A DNA stretch of 64,000 nt from Salegentibacter salegens (GCF_900142975.1 NZ_LT670848.1:868001-932000), one strand, 5' to 3'. Positions 23,632 to 33,578 are shown, counted from the first letter of the stretch. Notes: generated by a model not told the origin, from the letters alone. Numbers and translations are program-made.

Positions 23632-24806
23632 AACTTTTCGCATACCAACACGATTTTTTGATTATTGATATTGGTGGTAAAGAATAAATAGATTTTTCCG
23701 CCGTCTTTAATTTTGAATTTTTTTCTTAAAACATCAACGCTTTCCGGAAAATTTCTGGTTGTAATATTGGCTTTCAGGTTCTTAAACTTCTTCTTTATTA
23801 AACCAGGCTTATATTCTTCAATATCAAGTATTTTAAATTTTCTACCAGGAAAGCTATTTTTATTTTCTGAAGTATATAAATGAGAATTAGGATGAAGTTT
23901 TGAAGTTTGTGTGTGAGAGGCAATTTCCGTAAAAAATCCGCTTTTCATAATTGCGGCATTTGGCTCGTAAAGATACTTTTTGGGTAATGAATATTCTACT
24001 TCGGCAGCGGGTTTTTTAAAAATTCCTTCAAATTCCTCAATCCCTTTTTTGGTAAAATTCAGGGTTTTTATTTTAGTTTCTGAATTATCACCTTTCTTCA
24101 GCAACCAAAGCAATTCCTTCACTTCATTATGCACAGCGATAATATAAATTTTGACTACACATTTTAACTCTGAAATTCCAGCCTGTAAATCGAGTAGCGG
24201 AGAAGTTTTAATAAGTATCGTATCACTTTTTCTAAATAGCAAATCAAGATTTTCAGGAATATTGGGTAAACAATCGGCCAATCGAAAAACTTTTCCTCCT
24301 GCATTATCACGCCGCGCCGGATCTACATAAATACAGTCAAATTTTTGATCAGTATTTTTTAAAAAAGCAATGCTATCCTCATTTCTAAAGGAAATATTTT
24401 CTCGCCCTAATTGTTTTAAATTATGTGCTGCGATTTCAGATAATTCAGCGTTTAATTCGCAATGAATTACTTCTTTAAAGATTTGGGCGAAATAGAAATC
24501 GTCTATTCCCAATCCGCCGGTTAAATCGATTAATGTTTCTCCTTTGACAAGAGAAGCTTTGAATTTTGCGGTAATTTCAGAAGAAGTTTGCTCTAAATTT
24601 AGTTTTGCCGGATAATAAATTTGAGTTTTTTTAAACCAGGTCGGTAACTTTTTTTCAGCCTTTTGCAGGCCTGTTAGTTGCTGTGCTAATTCTGAAGCAG
24701 AAATAGCGGGAAAAGCGCTTCCGCTAAGCGCTAATTCGGCAGCAGTGGTTTTCAGGTTATTTCTAAGAAATTCCTGAACCTCTGGATTTAATATCGCTTT
24801 GTTCAA
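23628..24806 (-). CDS. Class I SAM methyltransferase, THUMP-like domain
   Basis: A 392-residue protein. Residues about 85-215 are a Rossmann methyltransferase: LIDLTGGLGIDDFYFAQIF gives the SAM-binding loop, ENISFRNEDSIAFL the acidic loop, and YVDPARRD the DPPY-like catalytic motif. The C-terminal part (about 290-392, ending KIYLFFTTNINNQKIVLVCE) fits the THUMP-like domain seen in such Bacteroidota proteins, implying an RNA substrate. The exact target is unknown. It lies 10 bases downstream of the AI-2E permease gene on the minus strand, within a run of co-directional genes from tsaD onwards. Confidence 0.82.
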   Translation of the reverse strand: MNKAILNPEVQEFLRNNLKTTAAELALSGSAFPAISASELAQQLTGLQKAEKKLPTWFKKTQIYYPAKLNLEQTSSEITAKFKASLVKGETLIDLTGGLGIDDFYFAQIFKEVIHCELNAELSEIAAHNLKQLGRENISFRNEDSIAFLKNTDQKFDCIYVDPARRDNAGGKVFRLADCLPNIPENLDLLFRKSDTILIKTSPLLDLQAGISELKCVVKIYIIAVHNEVKELLWLLKKGDNSETKIKTLNFTKKGIEEFEGIFKKPAAEVEYSLPKKYLYEPNAAIMKSGFFTEIASHTQTSKLHPNSHLYTSENKNSFPGRKFKILDIEEYKPGLIKKKFKNLKANITTRNFPESVDVLRKKFKIKDGGKIYLFFTTNINNQKIVLVCEKF

Positions 24807-24816
24807 AACTAAGAAA

Positions 24817-25905
24817 TTAAAGGTCTCGCGTAAGTCGTTTTACGATCTTGTATTCACTTAAAGATTCTTTTGCAATCACTTTTAGCGCCGTATAGAAAGG
24901 TACAGCGACCACCATTCCCGTAATTCCAAACAGAATTCCTGCAATTAGAATGATAAGAAAGATTTCTAATGGGTGCGATCTTACACTGGCACCAAAAATC
25001 ATAGGTTGTGAGATCATATTATCTATAAGCTGGCAAACACCGTAGCCTAGCATAATGTAGCCTAATTTTGGAAGAATAATAAGTTGAAAATCGGCTCCAA
25101 GATTGCTGGAAATCACAAAAAGCGCCATTAAAATTCCCGCAAACAAAGGTCCCAGGTAGGGAACCAGGTTTAGAAAGGCGCAAATAAAGGCAATGGCTAT
25201 TGGATTATTAATTTCAAAAACACTCAGTAAAATGGCGTAAAGCACGAATAAAACCGTTATTTGTAATGTAAGTCCAACAAAATAACGGGAAAGTAAAATT
25301 TTAATCTTATTAAACACCCGTTGAAATTTCTTCTCATCGCCACGGTTAGCAAAAACCAGGATACTGTTTAACATTAATTTACTATCCTTTAGTAGAAAAA
25401 AGGAAATAAACAATATGGAAAAAATGGCAATTATTGTGGCTCCTAAAATACTAAAAACATTGTTTAAAAGCGTTGGAACCGCGCTAATATCAAAGTTTCT
25501 TATAAATTCACTTTGTTTTAAGCCTTCAATTAAATTAATCTCTTTAACTCCCAGGTAATTATTTATTTGGTCGTTTAGTTCGTTAAGGTCGCTTCTAAAA
25601 GCTTCCATGTCTATCCTGCTTAGATACTGACTTTGTTCTACCACAATGGGGACAAACACGAAAATAATTCCGGCAAATATGGAAAGTACAAGAATGAGCA
25701 CGAGAATTACCGAAAGCTGATTTGGAATTTTTAGCCTTTGCCTAAAAAAGATCACTACAGGCCGGCCAATTAGGGAAATTACAGCCGCAATCGCGATATA
25801 AACCAATACCGATTGGATTTCCCATAAAAAATACAGCAATAGAATAATGCCAATCATTATTCCTGCTGCTCTTAGTATCCCTAAAGTAATTGATTTTGAA
25901 TTCAC
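24817..25905 (-). CDS. AI-2E family transporter
   Basis: A 362-residue integral membrane protein with about eight helices and the AI-2E/PerM family layout: a pair of helices near 10-48, one near 62-88, a long soluble segment (about 90-145), then SILFISFFLLKDSK near 165-175 and the final bundle with LVPYLGPLFAGILMALF and GVCQLIDNMISQPMIFG. Such proteins export or take up small molecules or ions; the substrate here is unknown. Followed by the THUMP-like methyltransferase and preceded by the TrmH-family gene. Confidence 0.86.
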   Translation of the reverse strand: MNSKSITLGILRAAGIMIGIILLLYFLWEIQSVLVYIAIAAVISLIGRPVVIFFRQRLKIPNQLSVILVLILVLSIFAGIIFVFVPIVVEQSQYLSRIDMEAFRSDLNELNDQINNYLGVKEINLIEGLKQSEFIRNFDISAVPTLLNNVFSILGATIIAIFSILFISFFLLKDSKLMLNSILVFANRGDEKKFQRVFNKIKILLSRYFVGLTLQITVLFVLYAILLSVFEINNPIAIAFICAFLNLVPYLGPLFAGILMALFVISSNLGADFQLIILPKLGYIMLGYGVCQLIDNMISQPMIFGASVRSHPLEIFLIILIAGILFGITGMVVAVPFYTALKVIAKESLSEYKIVKRLTRDL

Positions 25906-25917
25906 GAGGTAAATATA

Positions 25918-26439
25918 TTATTTCTTAGTGAAAGCAAATATTGTTTTTGACATTTCGTATAATGCAATTCCTGTGGCCTGGGCAACATTCATACTACTAT
26001 TTCGGCCAAACATATTGATATGCAAATGTTTATCTGAAATTTCTAATAATTCTTTATTTATTCCCGAAACTTCATTTCCTAAAATTAAGATAATACCCAT
26101 TTTTTCTTCAGAATACTTAAAATCTTCAACAGGGATACTCGCTGAAGTGATTTCCAGCGAATAAACTTTCTTAGTTACTTTTACATTCTGAATAAACCCA
26201 TGAGCGTCTTCGGTGAATTCATGAACTACGGTTTTATGGGTATTTCTGGCCGTTTTTTGAAGCCTCCTGCTATTAAGATTTGGTTCAGTACCTGAAAATA
26301 TAATCTTTTCAACATTAAAAGCATCGGCGAGTCTAAAGATGCTACCAATATTTGCTTCCCCGGTAATATTATCTAATAAAAGAATAACCGGAGATTTTTC
26401 TTTATTAAATTTTTCGTCAAAATGAGAGAGTTGTTCCAT
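25918..26439 (-). CDS. TrmH/SpoU-family RNA 2'-O-methyltransferase
   Basis: A 173-residue SpoU methyltransferase core without an extra N-terminal RNA-binding domain. Motif 1 is LLDNITGEANIGSIFRLADAF (about 21-41), motif 2 ILILGNEVSGI (about 128-138) and motif 3 MNVAQATGIALYEM (about 155-168), forming the SPOUT trefoil knot that binds SAM. It methylates a ribose 2'-OH in tRNA or rRNA; the site cannot be read from sequence. Its start overlaps the DUF4159 stop by one base, so the two genes are coupled. Confidence 0.86.
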   Translation of the reverse strand: MEQLSHFDEKFNKEKSPVILLLDNITGEANIGSIFRLADAFNVEKIIFSGTEPNLNSRRLQKTARNTHKTVVHEFTEDAHGFIQNVKVTKKVYSLEITSASIPVEDFKYSEEKMGIILILGNEVSGINKELLEISDKHLHINMFGRNSSMNVAQATGIALYEMSKTIFAFTKK

Positions 26440-27095
26440 TAATTCTCAAAAACGTATTTTAAAATATTAGCTCCCATTTGTAATGCTTTTAATCTTACTT
26501 CTTCGGGATCGTTGTGAACTTCGGGACTTTCCCAGCCATCACCAAGATCACTTTCTACGGTAAATAAAAGTACCAGCCTGTTGGCATCAAATATGCCTAA
26601 AGCCTGTGGCGGTTTATTATCGTGTTCGTGAATTTTAGGCAAACCATTGGGAAAATTAAAAGCTGAACTGAAAATAGGATGCGTTGCCGGGAGTTCTTCC
26701 AGGGTCTTCTCCGGAAATATTTTTTTCAATTCTTTTTCTAAATATTGCTGCATTCCGTAGTTATCGTCTATATGAAGAAAACCACCGCTCAATAAGTAAT
26801 TTCTAAGATTTTCGGCTTCTTTATCGTTAAAGATCACATTTCCGTGCCCCGTCATATGTACAAAAGGATATTGAAAAATATCTGAATTCTCAGGGGTAAC
26901 CGTAACCGGTTTGGCTTTTAAATGTGTACCGATATTATTGTTGGCAAAATTTATAAGATTGGGCAAAGAAGTAGGATTTGCATACCAATCGCCGCCGCCA
27001 TTATATTTTAAAAGCGCTATTTCCTGAGCTGCTAAGAACTGGCAGCAACCAAGAAAAAGAACTAAGAGTAAATATTTTTTTAAACTTAACATCAA
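26439..27095 (-). CDS. DUF4159 domain secreted protein
   Basis: A 218-residue protein with a signal peptide (about 1-23, ending AAQ) and one DUF4159 domain: ALLKYNGGGDWYANPTSLPNL, FPFVHMTGHGNVIFNDKEAENLR and GGFLHIDDNYGM. The fold resembles class I glutamine amidotransferases, but no Cys nucleophile is obvious. DUF4159 proteins often sit with MoxR/BatA-type genes; here it stands with a TrmH-family gene and the AI-2E permease. Function unknown. The first of two ATGs is given as the start. Confidence 0.8.
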   Translation of the reverse strand: MMLSLKKYLLLVLFLGCCQFLAAQEIALLKYNGGGDWYANPTSLPNLINFANNNIGTHLKAKPVTVTPENSDIFQYPFVHMTGHGNVIFNDKEAENLRNYLLSGGFLHIDDNYGMQQYLEKELKKIFPEKTLEELPATHPIFSSAFNFPNGLPKIHEHDNKPPQALGIFDANRLVLLFTVESDLGDGWESPEVHNDPEEVRLKALQMGANILKYVFEN

Positions 27096-27181
27096 GGTAA
27101 AAATATCAATAAAAAAAGGAGTTTACTAACCCGAAATAAATTTCAAAATATCTCGAAAGAGTTTAGGTTAATTTTATAGGC

Positions 27182-27892
27182 TTAATCCTGGTTTATAAGT
27201 GCTACGGTATGGCAGGCAACTATGGCTGCGGTTTCTGTTCTTAATCGACTATCGCCTAAACTCACAGGTTTCCAGTTATTTTTAATCGCTAATTTTACTT
27301 CTTCAGCAGAAAAATCGCCTTCGGGCCCTATTAGAATGGTTATATTTTCTTGTGGTTTAGCTTGATTTTTTAATGAAAAACGTTCCATCCCGTCTTCGCA
27401 ATGAGCAATAAATTTTTGTCCATCGGTTCCAGATGCTGCAAATTCAGAAAAATTAATGGCTTCATTTATAACTGGTAAACTAAAATGAAGGGATTGTTTC
27501 ATCGCGCTTTGTAAAACTCTTTCGTAGCGATTCAATTTTATGGTTTTTCTTTCGCTATGATCGCAAATTATAGGGGTGATCTCGTCTATCCCAATTTCAG
27601 TAGCTTTTTCCAGGAACCACTCATAACGATCGTTCATTTTTGTGGGTGCCACCACAAGATGTAAACGATATTTTTTTGGTCTTTCCGCCTCAACTTCAAT
27701 AATATTTGCTAAACATTGTTTGGGATCTGCAGTGATGATTTCTGCAGTAAACAAAAACCCTTTTCCGTTGGTTACTTTTAAAGTATCCCCAGCGCTTTTT
27801 CGCAAAACCTTTGCAATATGCCGACTTTCATCTTTTGGAAAAACAATTTGTTTATCAGTTTTTTCAATATTTGGGGTATAGAAAAGTTGCAT
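27182..27892 (-). CDS. rsmE: 16S rRNA (uracil-1498-N3)-methyltransferase RsmE
   Basis: A 236-residue SPOUT methyltransferase of normal RsmE length. An N-terminal PUA-like domain (about 1-70: VFPKDESRHIAKVLRKSAGDTLKVTNGKG) is followed by the knot domain with APTKMNDRYEWFLEKATEIG, ILIGPEGDFSAEEV and SLGDSRLRTETAAI. It methylates N3 of U1498 in 16S rRNA. It follows tsaD by three bases on the minus strand, so the two translation-linked genes are probably one transcript. Confidence 0.93.
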   Translation of the reverse strand: MQLFYTPNIEKTDKQIVFPKDESRHIAKVLRKSAGDTLKVTNGKGFLFTAEIITADPKQCLANIIEVEAERPKKYRLHLVVAPTKMNDRYEWFLEKATEIGIDEITPIICDHSERKTIKLNRYERVLQSAMKQSLHFSLPVINEAINFSEFAASGTDGQKFIAHCEDGMERFSLKNQAKPQENITILIGPEGDFSAEEVKLAIKNNWKPVSLGDSRLRTETAAIVACHTVALINQD

Positions 27893-27895
27893 CGA

Positions 27896-28918
27896 TTAAA
27901 ATTTATAGCGTGCCTGGGCAGTAATAGAAAAGTCTGAAAAATCTTTTTCCAAATATTTGTAGTGTCCTGCAATGGCAATCATCGCAGCATTATCTGTAGT
28001 ATATTCAAATTTTGGAATAAAACAGTTCCAGCCATATTTTTTTTCAGCTTCCATAAGCGCATTTCTAATCCCACTGTTTGCTGAAACGCCACCGGCGATT
28101 GCTATTTGATTAATTCCGGTTCTCTTCACTGCTTTTTTCAGTTTGTCCATTAAAATTTTGACGATTGAAAACTGAATGGAAGCACAGATGTCTTTTAAAT
28201 TTTCAGTAACAAAATCTGGATTTTCTTTGGTTTGCTTCTGCACAAAATAAAGCACCGAAGTTTTAAATCCGCTAAAGCTAAAATTCAAATCAGGTACTTT
28301 AGGATTTGGAAAAGGAAAAGCTTCAGGATTTCCTTCCTGCGCATATTTATCGATTAAAGGTCCGCCGGGATAGGGCAGACCCAAAATTTTTGCACTTTTA
28401 TCAAAGGCTTCACCCACGGCATCATCGGTAGTTTCACCAATAACTTCCATGTCAAAATAATTAGAAACTTTTACGATTTGGGTATGCCCACCGCTTATGG
28501 TTAAGGCCAGAAACGGAAACTCTGGTTTTTTAAAACCATCTTCCTCAATAAAATGAGCTAAAATATGCGCTTGCATGTGATTCACTTCAATTAGCGGAAT
28601 CTCTAAACCAAGGGATAAAGATTTTGCAAAAGAGGTTCCCACAAGCAAAGATCCCATAAGGCCGGGACCGCGAGTAAAAGCGATTGCAGATACATCTTTT
28701 TTACCGATATTTGCGCTGGCCAATGCCTGGTGAATCACCGGAACTATGTTTTGCTGGTGTGCCCTGGAAGCGAGTTCTGGTACCACACCACCGTATTGTT
28801 TATGAACTTCCTGGGTTGCGACAATGTTAGATAGTATTTTACCGTTATGCAGTATAGCTGCAGCAGTATCGTCGCAGGAAGATTCGATCCCTAATATGTA
28901 AATATTTTGTGAAGCCAT
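27896..28918 (-). CDS. tsaD: tRNA threonylcarbamoyltransferase TsaD
   Basis: A 340-residue Kae1/Qri7/TsaD protein. GIESSCDDTAAA near the N-terminus, the metal-binding HMQAH (His114, His118), ALTISGGHTQIV, GEAFDKSAKILGLPYPGGP and AIAGGVSANSGIR are all present. It transfers threonylcarbamoyl to A37 of ANN-decoding tRNAs, with TsaB/TsaE, which are not in this window. It is divergent from tamB, and rsmE follows. A minus-strand TAACTTTG promoter box lies 39 bases upstream of the start. Confidence 0.95.
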   Translation of the reverse strand: MASQNIYILGIESSCDDTAAAILHNGKILSNIVATQEVHKQYGGVVPELASRAHQQNIVPVIHQALASANIGKKDVSAIAFTRGPGLMGSLLVGTSFAKSLSLGLEIPLIEVNHMQAHILAHFIEEDGFKKPEFPFLALTISGGHTQIVKVSNYFDMEVIGETTDDAVGEAFDKSAKILGLPYPGGPLIDKYAQEGNPEAFPFPNPKVPDLNFSFSGFKTSVLYFVQKQTKENPDFVTENLKDICASIQFSIVKILMDKLKKAVKRTGINQIAIAGGVSANSGIRNALMEAEKKYGWNCFIPKFEYTTDNAAMIAIAGHYKYLEKDFSDFSITAQARYKF

Positions 28919-28956
28919 TAAGAAATAAGGGGCATAGAAATTGTTAATATTGTGTA

Positions 28957-28984
28957 CAAAGTTAAAATATAAAAGCGTATCAAA
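28957..28984 (-). promoter_or_regulatory. Putative tsaD-rsmE promoter
   Basis: On the minus strand, TTTG (28981-28984), a 16-base spacer and TAACTTTG (28957-28964). The -7 box is a perfect TAnnTTTG match; the spacer is slightly shorter than usual. It overlaps the region just upstream of tamB on the other strand. Confidence 0.42.
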
Positions 28985-29011
28985 AAATTCTGGAAAATAT
29001 TAACTAGAACA

Positions 29012-32000
29012 GTGGTTGCGCTGGTTTTACTTTTTATCATAATTTTGATCGTTTTCTCCATTCCCGCCGTTCAAACCGGTATTGCAAACCGCATTACTAC
29101 CTCGATCAATGAAAATAAGAAAGTAAATATTTCTGTAGACCGGGTAAGCCTAACTTATTTTGGTAGGGTTAAAATTAACGGAGTTTACATTGAAGACCAT
29201 CATAAAGATACCTTAATTTTTTCTAAAGAATTACGTACATCCCTGCTGGGAATTACCAATCTCCTTGGCAATAATCCGCATTTGGGTAAAACCTATTTAG
29301 ATGGTTTAAAATTAAAAATGCGAAAATATAAAGGAGAAGACAGGGATAATCTTGCCTATTTTATTCAACAATTAAGCACCGAACCCACGGGAGATTCTAC
29401 ACAATTTGAACTTTTGGCAGACAGGGTGGAAATAAACAACGGCTATTATAGCTTTGTAAACGAAGAAAGTGAAAATCCTGAATTTGTAGTACTGGACGAT
29501 CTAAATATCTATGCTACAGATTTAAAAATTAAGGGTCCCGAGATAAATGTGAATATTGAAAGCTTTAAGGGCTATGAAAAACGCGGATTAAGAATAGATA
29601 ATTTGAGCACTAATTTTTTCTATAGCCCGCAGCGAATGATTTTTGATGATCTTACTATCCAAACGCCGCAGTCTTTAGTGAAAGCAAACCTGGAGTTCAA
29701 TTACGAAACCGAGTATTTTTCTGATTTTGTAAATAAAGTAGAAGTAACGGGAACTTTTACTGAAAGTATTATTTCCAGTACCGATCTTCAGGCATTTTAC
29801 GCCAATTTTGGAGATAACCAGATCATGCAATTAACTACCGATATAGAGGGAACCTTAAACAATTTTGTACTTCCCAATCTACAATTAACCGGGATGGATC
29901 GTAGTAGCATAGCGGGGAATATTAATGTTGAAGGGGCATTTTCCCGTGGAGGTGAAGATTTTAAACTTACAGGAAATTTTAACGATTTTACTACTAATTA
30001 TTACGATCTGGTAAATTTACTGCCAGGTGATCTACAAGGGACACTACCTGAAAATCTTCGGGATTTCGGCAATTTAAGAATGCGTGGCGATGCCGTAGTT
30101 ACCGGTTCAAATTTAGATGCAGATGTAGTTATAAACACGCAGTTAGGTTCGGCTGAAGCCGATTTGATTTTACGCGGATTTGATAACCCAAGAGAAGTAA
30201 CCTATCAGGGAAAACTAATTTTTGAAGATGTAAATATTGGTAAACTCGCCAATAATAAAAGTTTGGGAAAAACCAGCTTTAACCTGGATATAGACGGTAG
30301 CGGTTTTGATGCCGAATCTTTAGATGCAGAATTAAAAGGACAGATTTCTAAATTACAATTTAATGGGTACACCTACCAGAGTATTAGGGTTATCGGGAAT
30401 CTTAGAAACCCTGTTTTCAATGGTTTATTAATGGCAAGCGATCCTAACCTTAAAATGGAATTCAATGGTTTGGCTGACCTTTCTGAAGATATAAATAACT
30501 ACGATTTTGAAGCTTCTGTTGGTTATGCCGATCTTAATGCACTTAATTTTGTTTCCCGCGATAGCCTTTCCATTTTTAAAGGAGACATCATTATGAATAT
30601 GAAAGGCACCAATATTGACGATGCTTTTGGTGAAATTTTACTGCTGAATACTTCTTATCAAAATCAAAATGATCTTTACTTTTTTGATGATTTCAGTGTA
30701 ACTTCCAGTTTTGAAGGAAGGGAAAGAACTTTAAGTATAAATTCACCCGATGTAATAAGTGGCGAAATTATTGGAGATTTTAATCTTTCAGAAATAAGAC
30801 CTTTAATTGAGAATTCCCTGGGAAGTATTTATACCAATTACCAGCCCAGAACAATTACCAATAATCAATACCTTGAATTCGATTTTGATATTTATAATAA
30901 GATTATAGAAGTTTTTTATCCTGAAATTAATCTTGCACCAAATACATTTATTCGTGGGCATTTAGCTTCAGATGAATCTGAGTTTAAAGTGAATTTCCGT
31001 TCTCCGCGAATAGATATCTTCGGGAATATGATGGAAACCGTGAATCTAAACGTAGATAATACCAACCCTATTTACAATACTTATTTTGAAGCCGATAGCG
31101 TTTCTACAGATTTTTATAATTTTTCAGAATTCAGCTTTATTAACGTAACACAGCGCGATACGCTTTTTATAAGATCTGAATTTCAAGGTGGAAAAAACAA
31201 TGAAGATTTCTTTAACCTTAACCTGTTTCATACCATTAATGAAGAAAATAAATCGGTTGTTGGGGTACAGCGGTCAGATCTTACCTTTAAAAATAATACC
31301 TGGTTTATAAATGAGGAAAGCAATAAAAGCAACAAAATAGTTTTTGACCTCGATTTTAAAGATTTTGCTATAGATTCTTTGGTTATGAATCATAAAAATG
31401 AGGAAATAAGACTTAGTGGAGTAATGCGAGATTCTACTTATAAAGATTTTAAAATGGAATTTGAAAATGTAGACATTGGTAAAATCACACCGCATGTAGA
31501 CAGTCTTGACCTCGCTGGAACGCTTAATGGTAAATTTGATTTGCTTCAGGAAAACGGCGCGTATTACCCCAATACAAACCTTAGGGTAGATTCTTTGAAT
31601 ATTAACGATAATCTACTGGGGAATTTAGTCCTTGAAGTAGAAGGAAATGAAAACCTTACAAATTATAATATAAACGCCAATTTGCGTAAAAATGGGAATG
31701 AATCTTTAAATGCTATAGGCAGTATAAATGTGAGTGGGAGCGAACCCACCATAGAAATGGATGTAGATTTAGACGAGTTAAATCTCGCCGCTTTTAGTCC
31801 TTTGGGAGGTGAAGTGCTTAGTAATATTAGGGGAGGTGCCTCAGGTAATGCAAAGGTTTCCGGAAATTATAAAAACCCCGATTTCTCTGGAGAGATAAGT
31901 CTGGAAAATGCAGGTTTACGGGTTCCTTATCTGAATATTGATCTCGATTTTAAAGATGAAGCTGTGGTTAATTTAACCCAGCAGGAATTTGTATTTGATG

Positions 32001-33415
32001 ATGTTGAAATTGAAGACACTAAATATAAAACCACAGGAACCCTTAATGGGAGCATAGGGCATAAAAATTTCAAAGAATGGGATCTAGACCTGAATATTGA
32101 TACCGATAGGCTTTTAATTCTAGATACTGAAGGTGATGAAGACGCATTGTATTACGGAACAGCTTTTATAAGTGGAGATGCCAGCATAGAAGGCCCCACA
32201 GACCAATTGGTTATAGATGTTACCGCCACAACCGAACGGGGAACGGTTTTTAAAATTCCTTTAAGCGATACAGAATCGGTAGGAGATAACTCTTACATCC
32301 ATTTTTTAAGTCCGGAGGAAAAAGCAGCCCGTGAAGCCGGTGAATCTATTGAGCTGCCCGAAGTCACTGGCCTGGAACTTATTTTCGACCTGGATATCAC
32401 TAATGATGCTGAAGTGGAAGTAGTGGTAGATCAAACCAGTGGAAGTACATTAAAAGGTCGTGGTTCAGGAAACTTACTTTTGGAGATAAATACTAACGGA
32501 AAATTTAATATGTGGGGTGATTTCGTAGTATATGAAGGAGTTTATAATTTTAAATATGCGGGATTAGTTCAAAAGGTTTTTAATGTAGAATCTGGCGGAA
32601 GTATCAACTGGAATGGAGATCCTACTGATGCCCAACTAGACGTAAGCGCTATTTATGCTTTAAATGCCAATCCTGCAGTTTTACTGGAAAACCCTTCAAT
32701 TAACCGAAAAATTCCCGTGGAAGTAGTTATTAATCTTCAGGGAGAAATAGAACAACCCGATATTACTTTTGATATTGCTTTTCCCAATGCCAGTTCTGTG
32801 GTAAGATCTGAGTTAGAATATAGAATGGACGACCGCTCCAGTAAAGAACTTCAGGCATTATTCCTGGTAACCCAGGGAGCATTTTATAGTGAATTTGGTT
32901 TAAGGCAAAATGCGATCACAGGAACGCTTGCCGAAAGGGCTTCGAGTATTGTGAACGATATTTTTGCCGGAGACGATGGTAAATTTCAGGTTGGGGTTAA
33001 TTATGTTCAGGGAGATCGCACCCCCGATCAGCAAACTGTGGACCGCTTTGGATTAACCCTCTCAACGCAAATAAGTGACCGGGTAATTATAAACGGCCAG
33101 GTTGGAGTTCCCATTGGTGGAGTAACCGAATCTGTTATTGTAGGCGATTTAGAAATCGACTTCTTATTAAATGAAGACGGAACTTTAAGAGCCAAGGTTT
33201 TTAACCGGGAAAATAATATTCAGTTTATAGGTGAAGAAATCGGTTTTACGCAAGGGGTTGGTTTATCTTATTCTGTAGATTTTGACACCTTTAAAGAATT
33301 GATAAGAAAAATTGCAAATACAGAGATCAAGTCTTTAAATAGCGAAACAGAAAATGAGGAGGCTTCATCCCGTCCCCAGTCTCCCGATTATATTCGTTTT
33401 CCCGATGAAAACTAA
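29012..33415 (+). CDS. tamB: TamB/DUF490 translocation and assembly module protein
   Basis: A very long (1467-residue) AsmA/TamB-type envelope protein: a single N-terminal hydrophobic anchor (about 1-17), then a long beta-rich periplasmic region of repeated AsmA-like groove segments, and the C-terminal DUF490 domain (about 1050-1410: NGKFNMWGDFVVYEGVYNF, IYALNANPAVLLENPSI, VVINLQGEIEQPDITFDI). Such proteins bridge inner and outer membrane and are linked to phospholipid transport or outer-membrane protein assembly. The first canonical start is GTG at 29012, but in-frame codons reading KRIKKFWKILTRT just upstream (28973-29011) look like the normal basic N-terminus, so a non-canonical start such as ATC is possible. 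Confidence 0.9.
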   Translation: MVALVLLFIIILIVFSIPAVQTGIANRITTSINENKKVNISVDRVSLTYFGRVKINGVYIEDHHKDTLIFSKELRTSLLGITNLLGNNPHLGKTYLDGLKLKMRKYKGEDRDNLAYFIQQLSTEPTGDSTQFELLADRVEINNGYYSFVNEESENPEFVVLDDLNIYATDLKIKGPEINVNIESFKGYEKRGLRIDNLSTNFFYSPQRMIFDDLTIQTPQSLVKANLEFNYETEYFSDFVNKVEVTGTFTESIISSTDLQAFYANFGDNQIMQLTTDIEGTLNNFVLPNLQLTGMDRSSIAGNINVEGAFSRGGEDFKLTGNFNDFTTNYYDLVNLLPGDLQGTLPENLRDFGNLRMRGDAVVTGSNLDADVVINTQLGSAEADLILRGFDNPREVTYQGKLIFEDVNIGKLANNKSLGKTSFNLDIDGSGFDAESLDAELKGQISKLQFNGYTYQSIRVIGNLRNPVFNGLLMASDPNLKMEFNGLADLSEDINNYDFEASVGYADLNALNFVSRDSLSIFKGDIIMNMKGTNIDDAFGEILLLNTSYQNQNDLYFFDDFSVTSSFEGRERTLSINSPDVISGEIIGDFNLSEIRPLIENSLGSIYTNYQPRTITNNQYLEFDFDIYNKIIEVFYPEINLAPNTFIRGHLASDESEFKVNFRSPRIDIFGNMMETVNLNVDNTNPIYNTYFEADSVSTDFYNFSEFSFINVTQRDTLFIRSEFQGGKNNEDFFNLNLFHTINEENKSVVGVQRSDLTFKNNTWFINEESNKSNKIVFDLDFKDFAIDSLVMNHKNEEIRLSGVMRDSTYKDFKMEFENVDIGKITPHVDSLDLAGTLNGKFDLLQENGAYYPNTNLRVDSLNINDNLLGNLVLEVEGNENLTNYNINANLRKNGNESLNAIGSINVSGSEPTIEMDVDLDELNLAAFSPLGGEVLSNIRGGASGNAKVSGNYKNPDFSGEISLENAGLRVPYLNIDLDFKDEAVVNLTQQEFVFDDVEIEDTKYKTTGTLNGSIGHKNFKEWDLDLNIDTDRLLILDTEGDEDALYYGTAFISGDASIEGPTDQLVIDVTATTERGTVFKIPLSDTESVGDNSYIHFLSPEEKAAREAGESIELPEVTGLELIFDLDITNDAEVEVVVDQTSGSTLKGRGSGNLLLEINTNGKFNMWGDFVVYEGVYNFKYAGLVQKVFNVESGGSINWNGDPTDAQLDVSAIYALNANPAVLLENPSINRKIPVEVVINLQGEIEQPDITFDIAFPNASSVVRSELEYRMDDRSSKELQALFLVTQGAFYSEFGLRQNAITGTLAERASSIVNDIFAGDDGKFQVGVNYVQGDRTPDQQTVDRFGLTLSTQISDRVIINGQVGVPIGGVTESVIVGDLEIDFLLNEDGTLRAKVFNRENNIQFIGEEIGFTQGVGLSYSVDFDTFKELIRKIANTEIKSLNSETENEEASSRPQSPDYIRFPDEN

Positions 33416-33473
33416 AAAAATTGGGAAGAATTAAGTAAGCTATCTGGGATCAAGCTCAAGAAACATTCATTGA

Positions 33474-33511
33474 CGAGGCTTGCCTCGGAGCATTAAATCT
33501 CTATTATCGAG
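33474..33511. repeat. REP-like palindromic element, copy A
   Basis: A perfect inverted repeat CGAGGC-TT-GCCTCG (33474-33487) followed by GAGCATTAAAT and a second, slightly imperfect dyad (33499-33511), then GTAAAA. It is almost identical to the element at 47202-47240, with one base missing and one stem mismatch. It lies between tamB and pfkA. Confidence 0.6.
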
Positions 33512-33578
33512 TAAAACTTATTCTTTTTTCTTTTCAGGTAGCTCCTGAGTTTGTAATTTTAGGCAAGAATTTTAAAGT

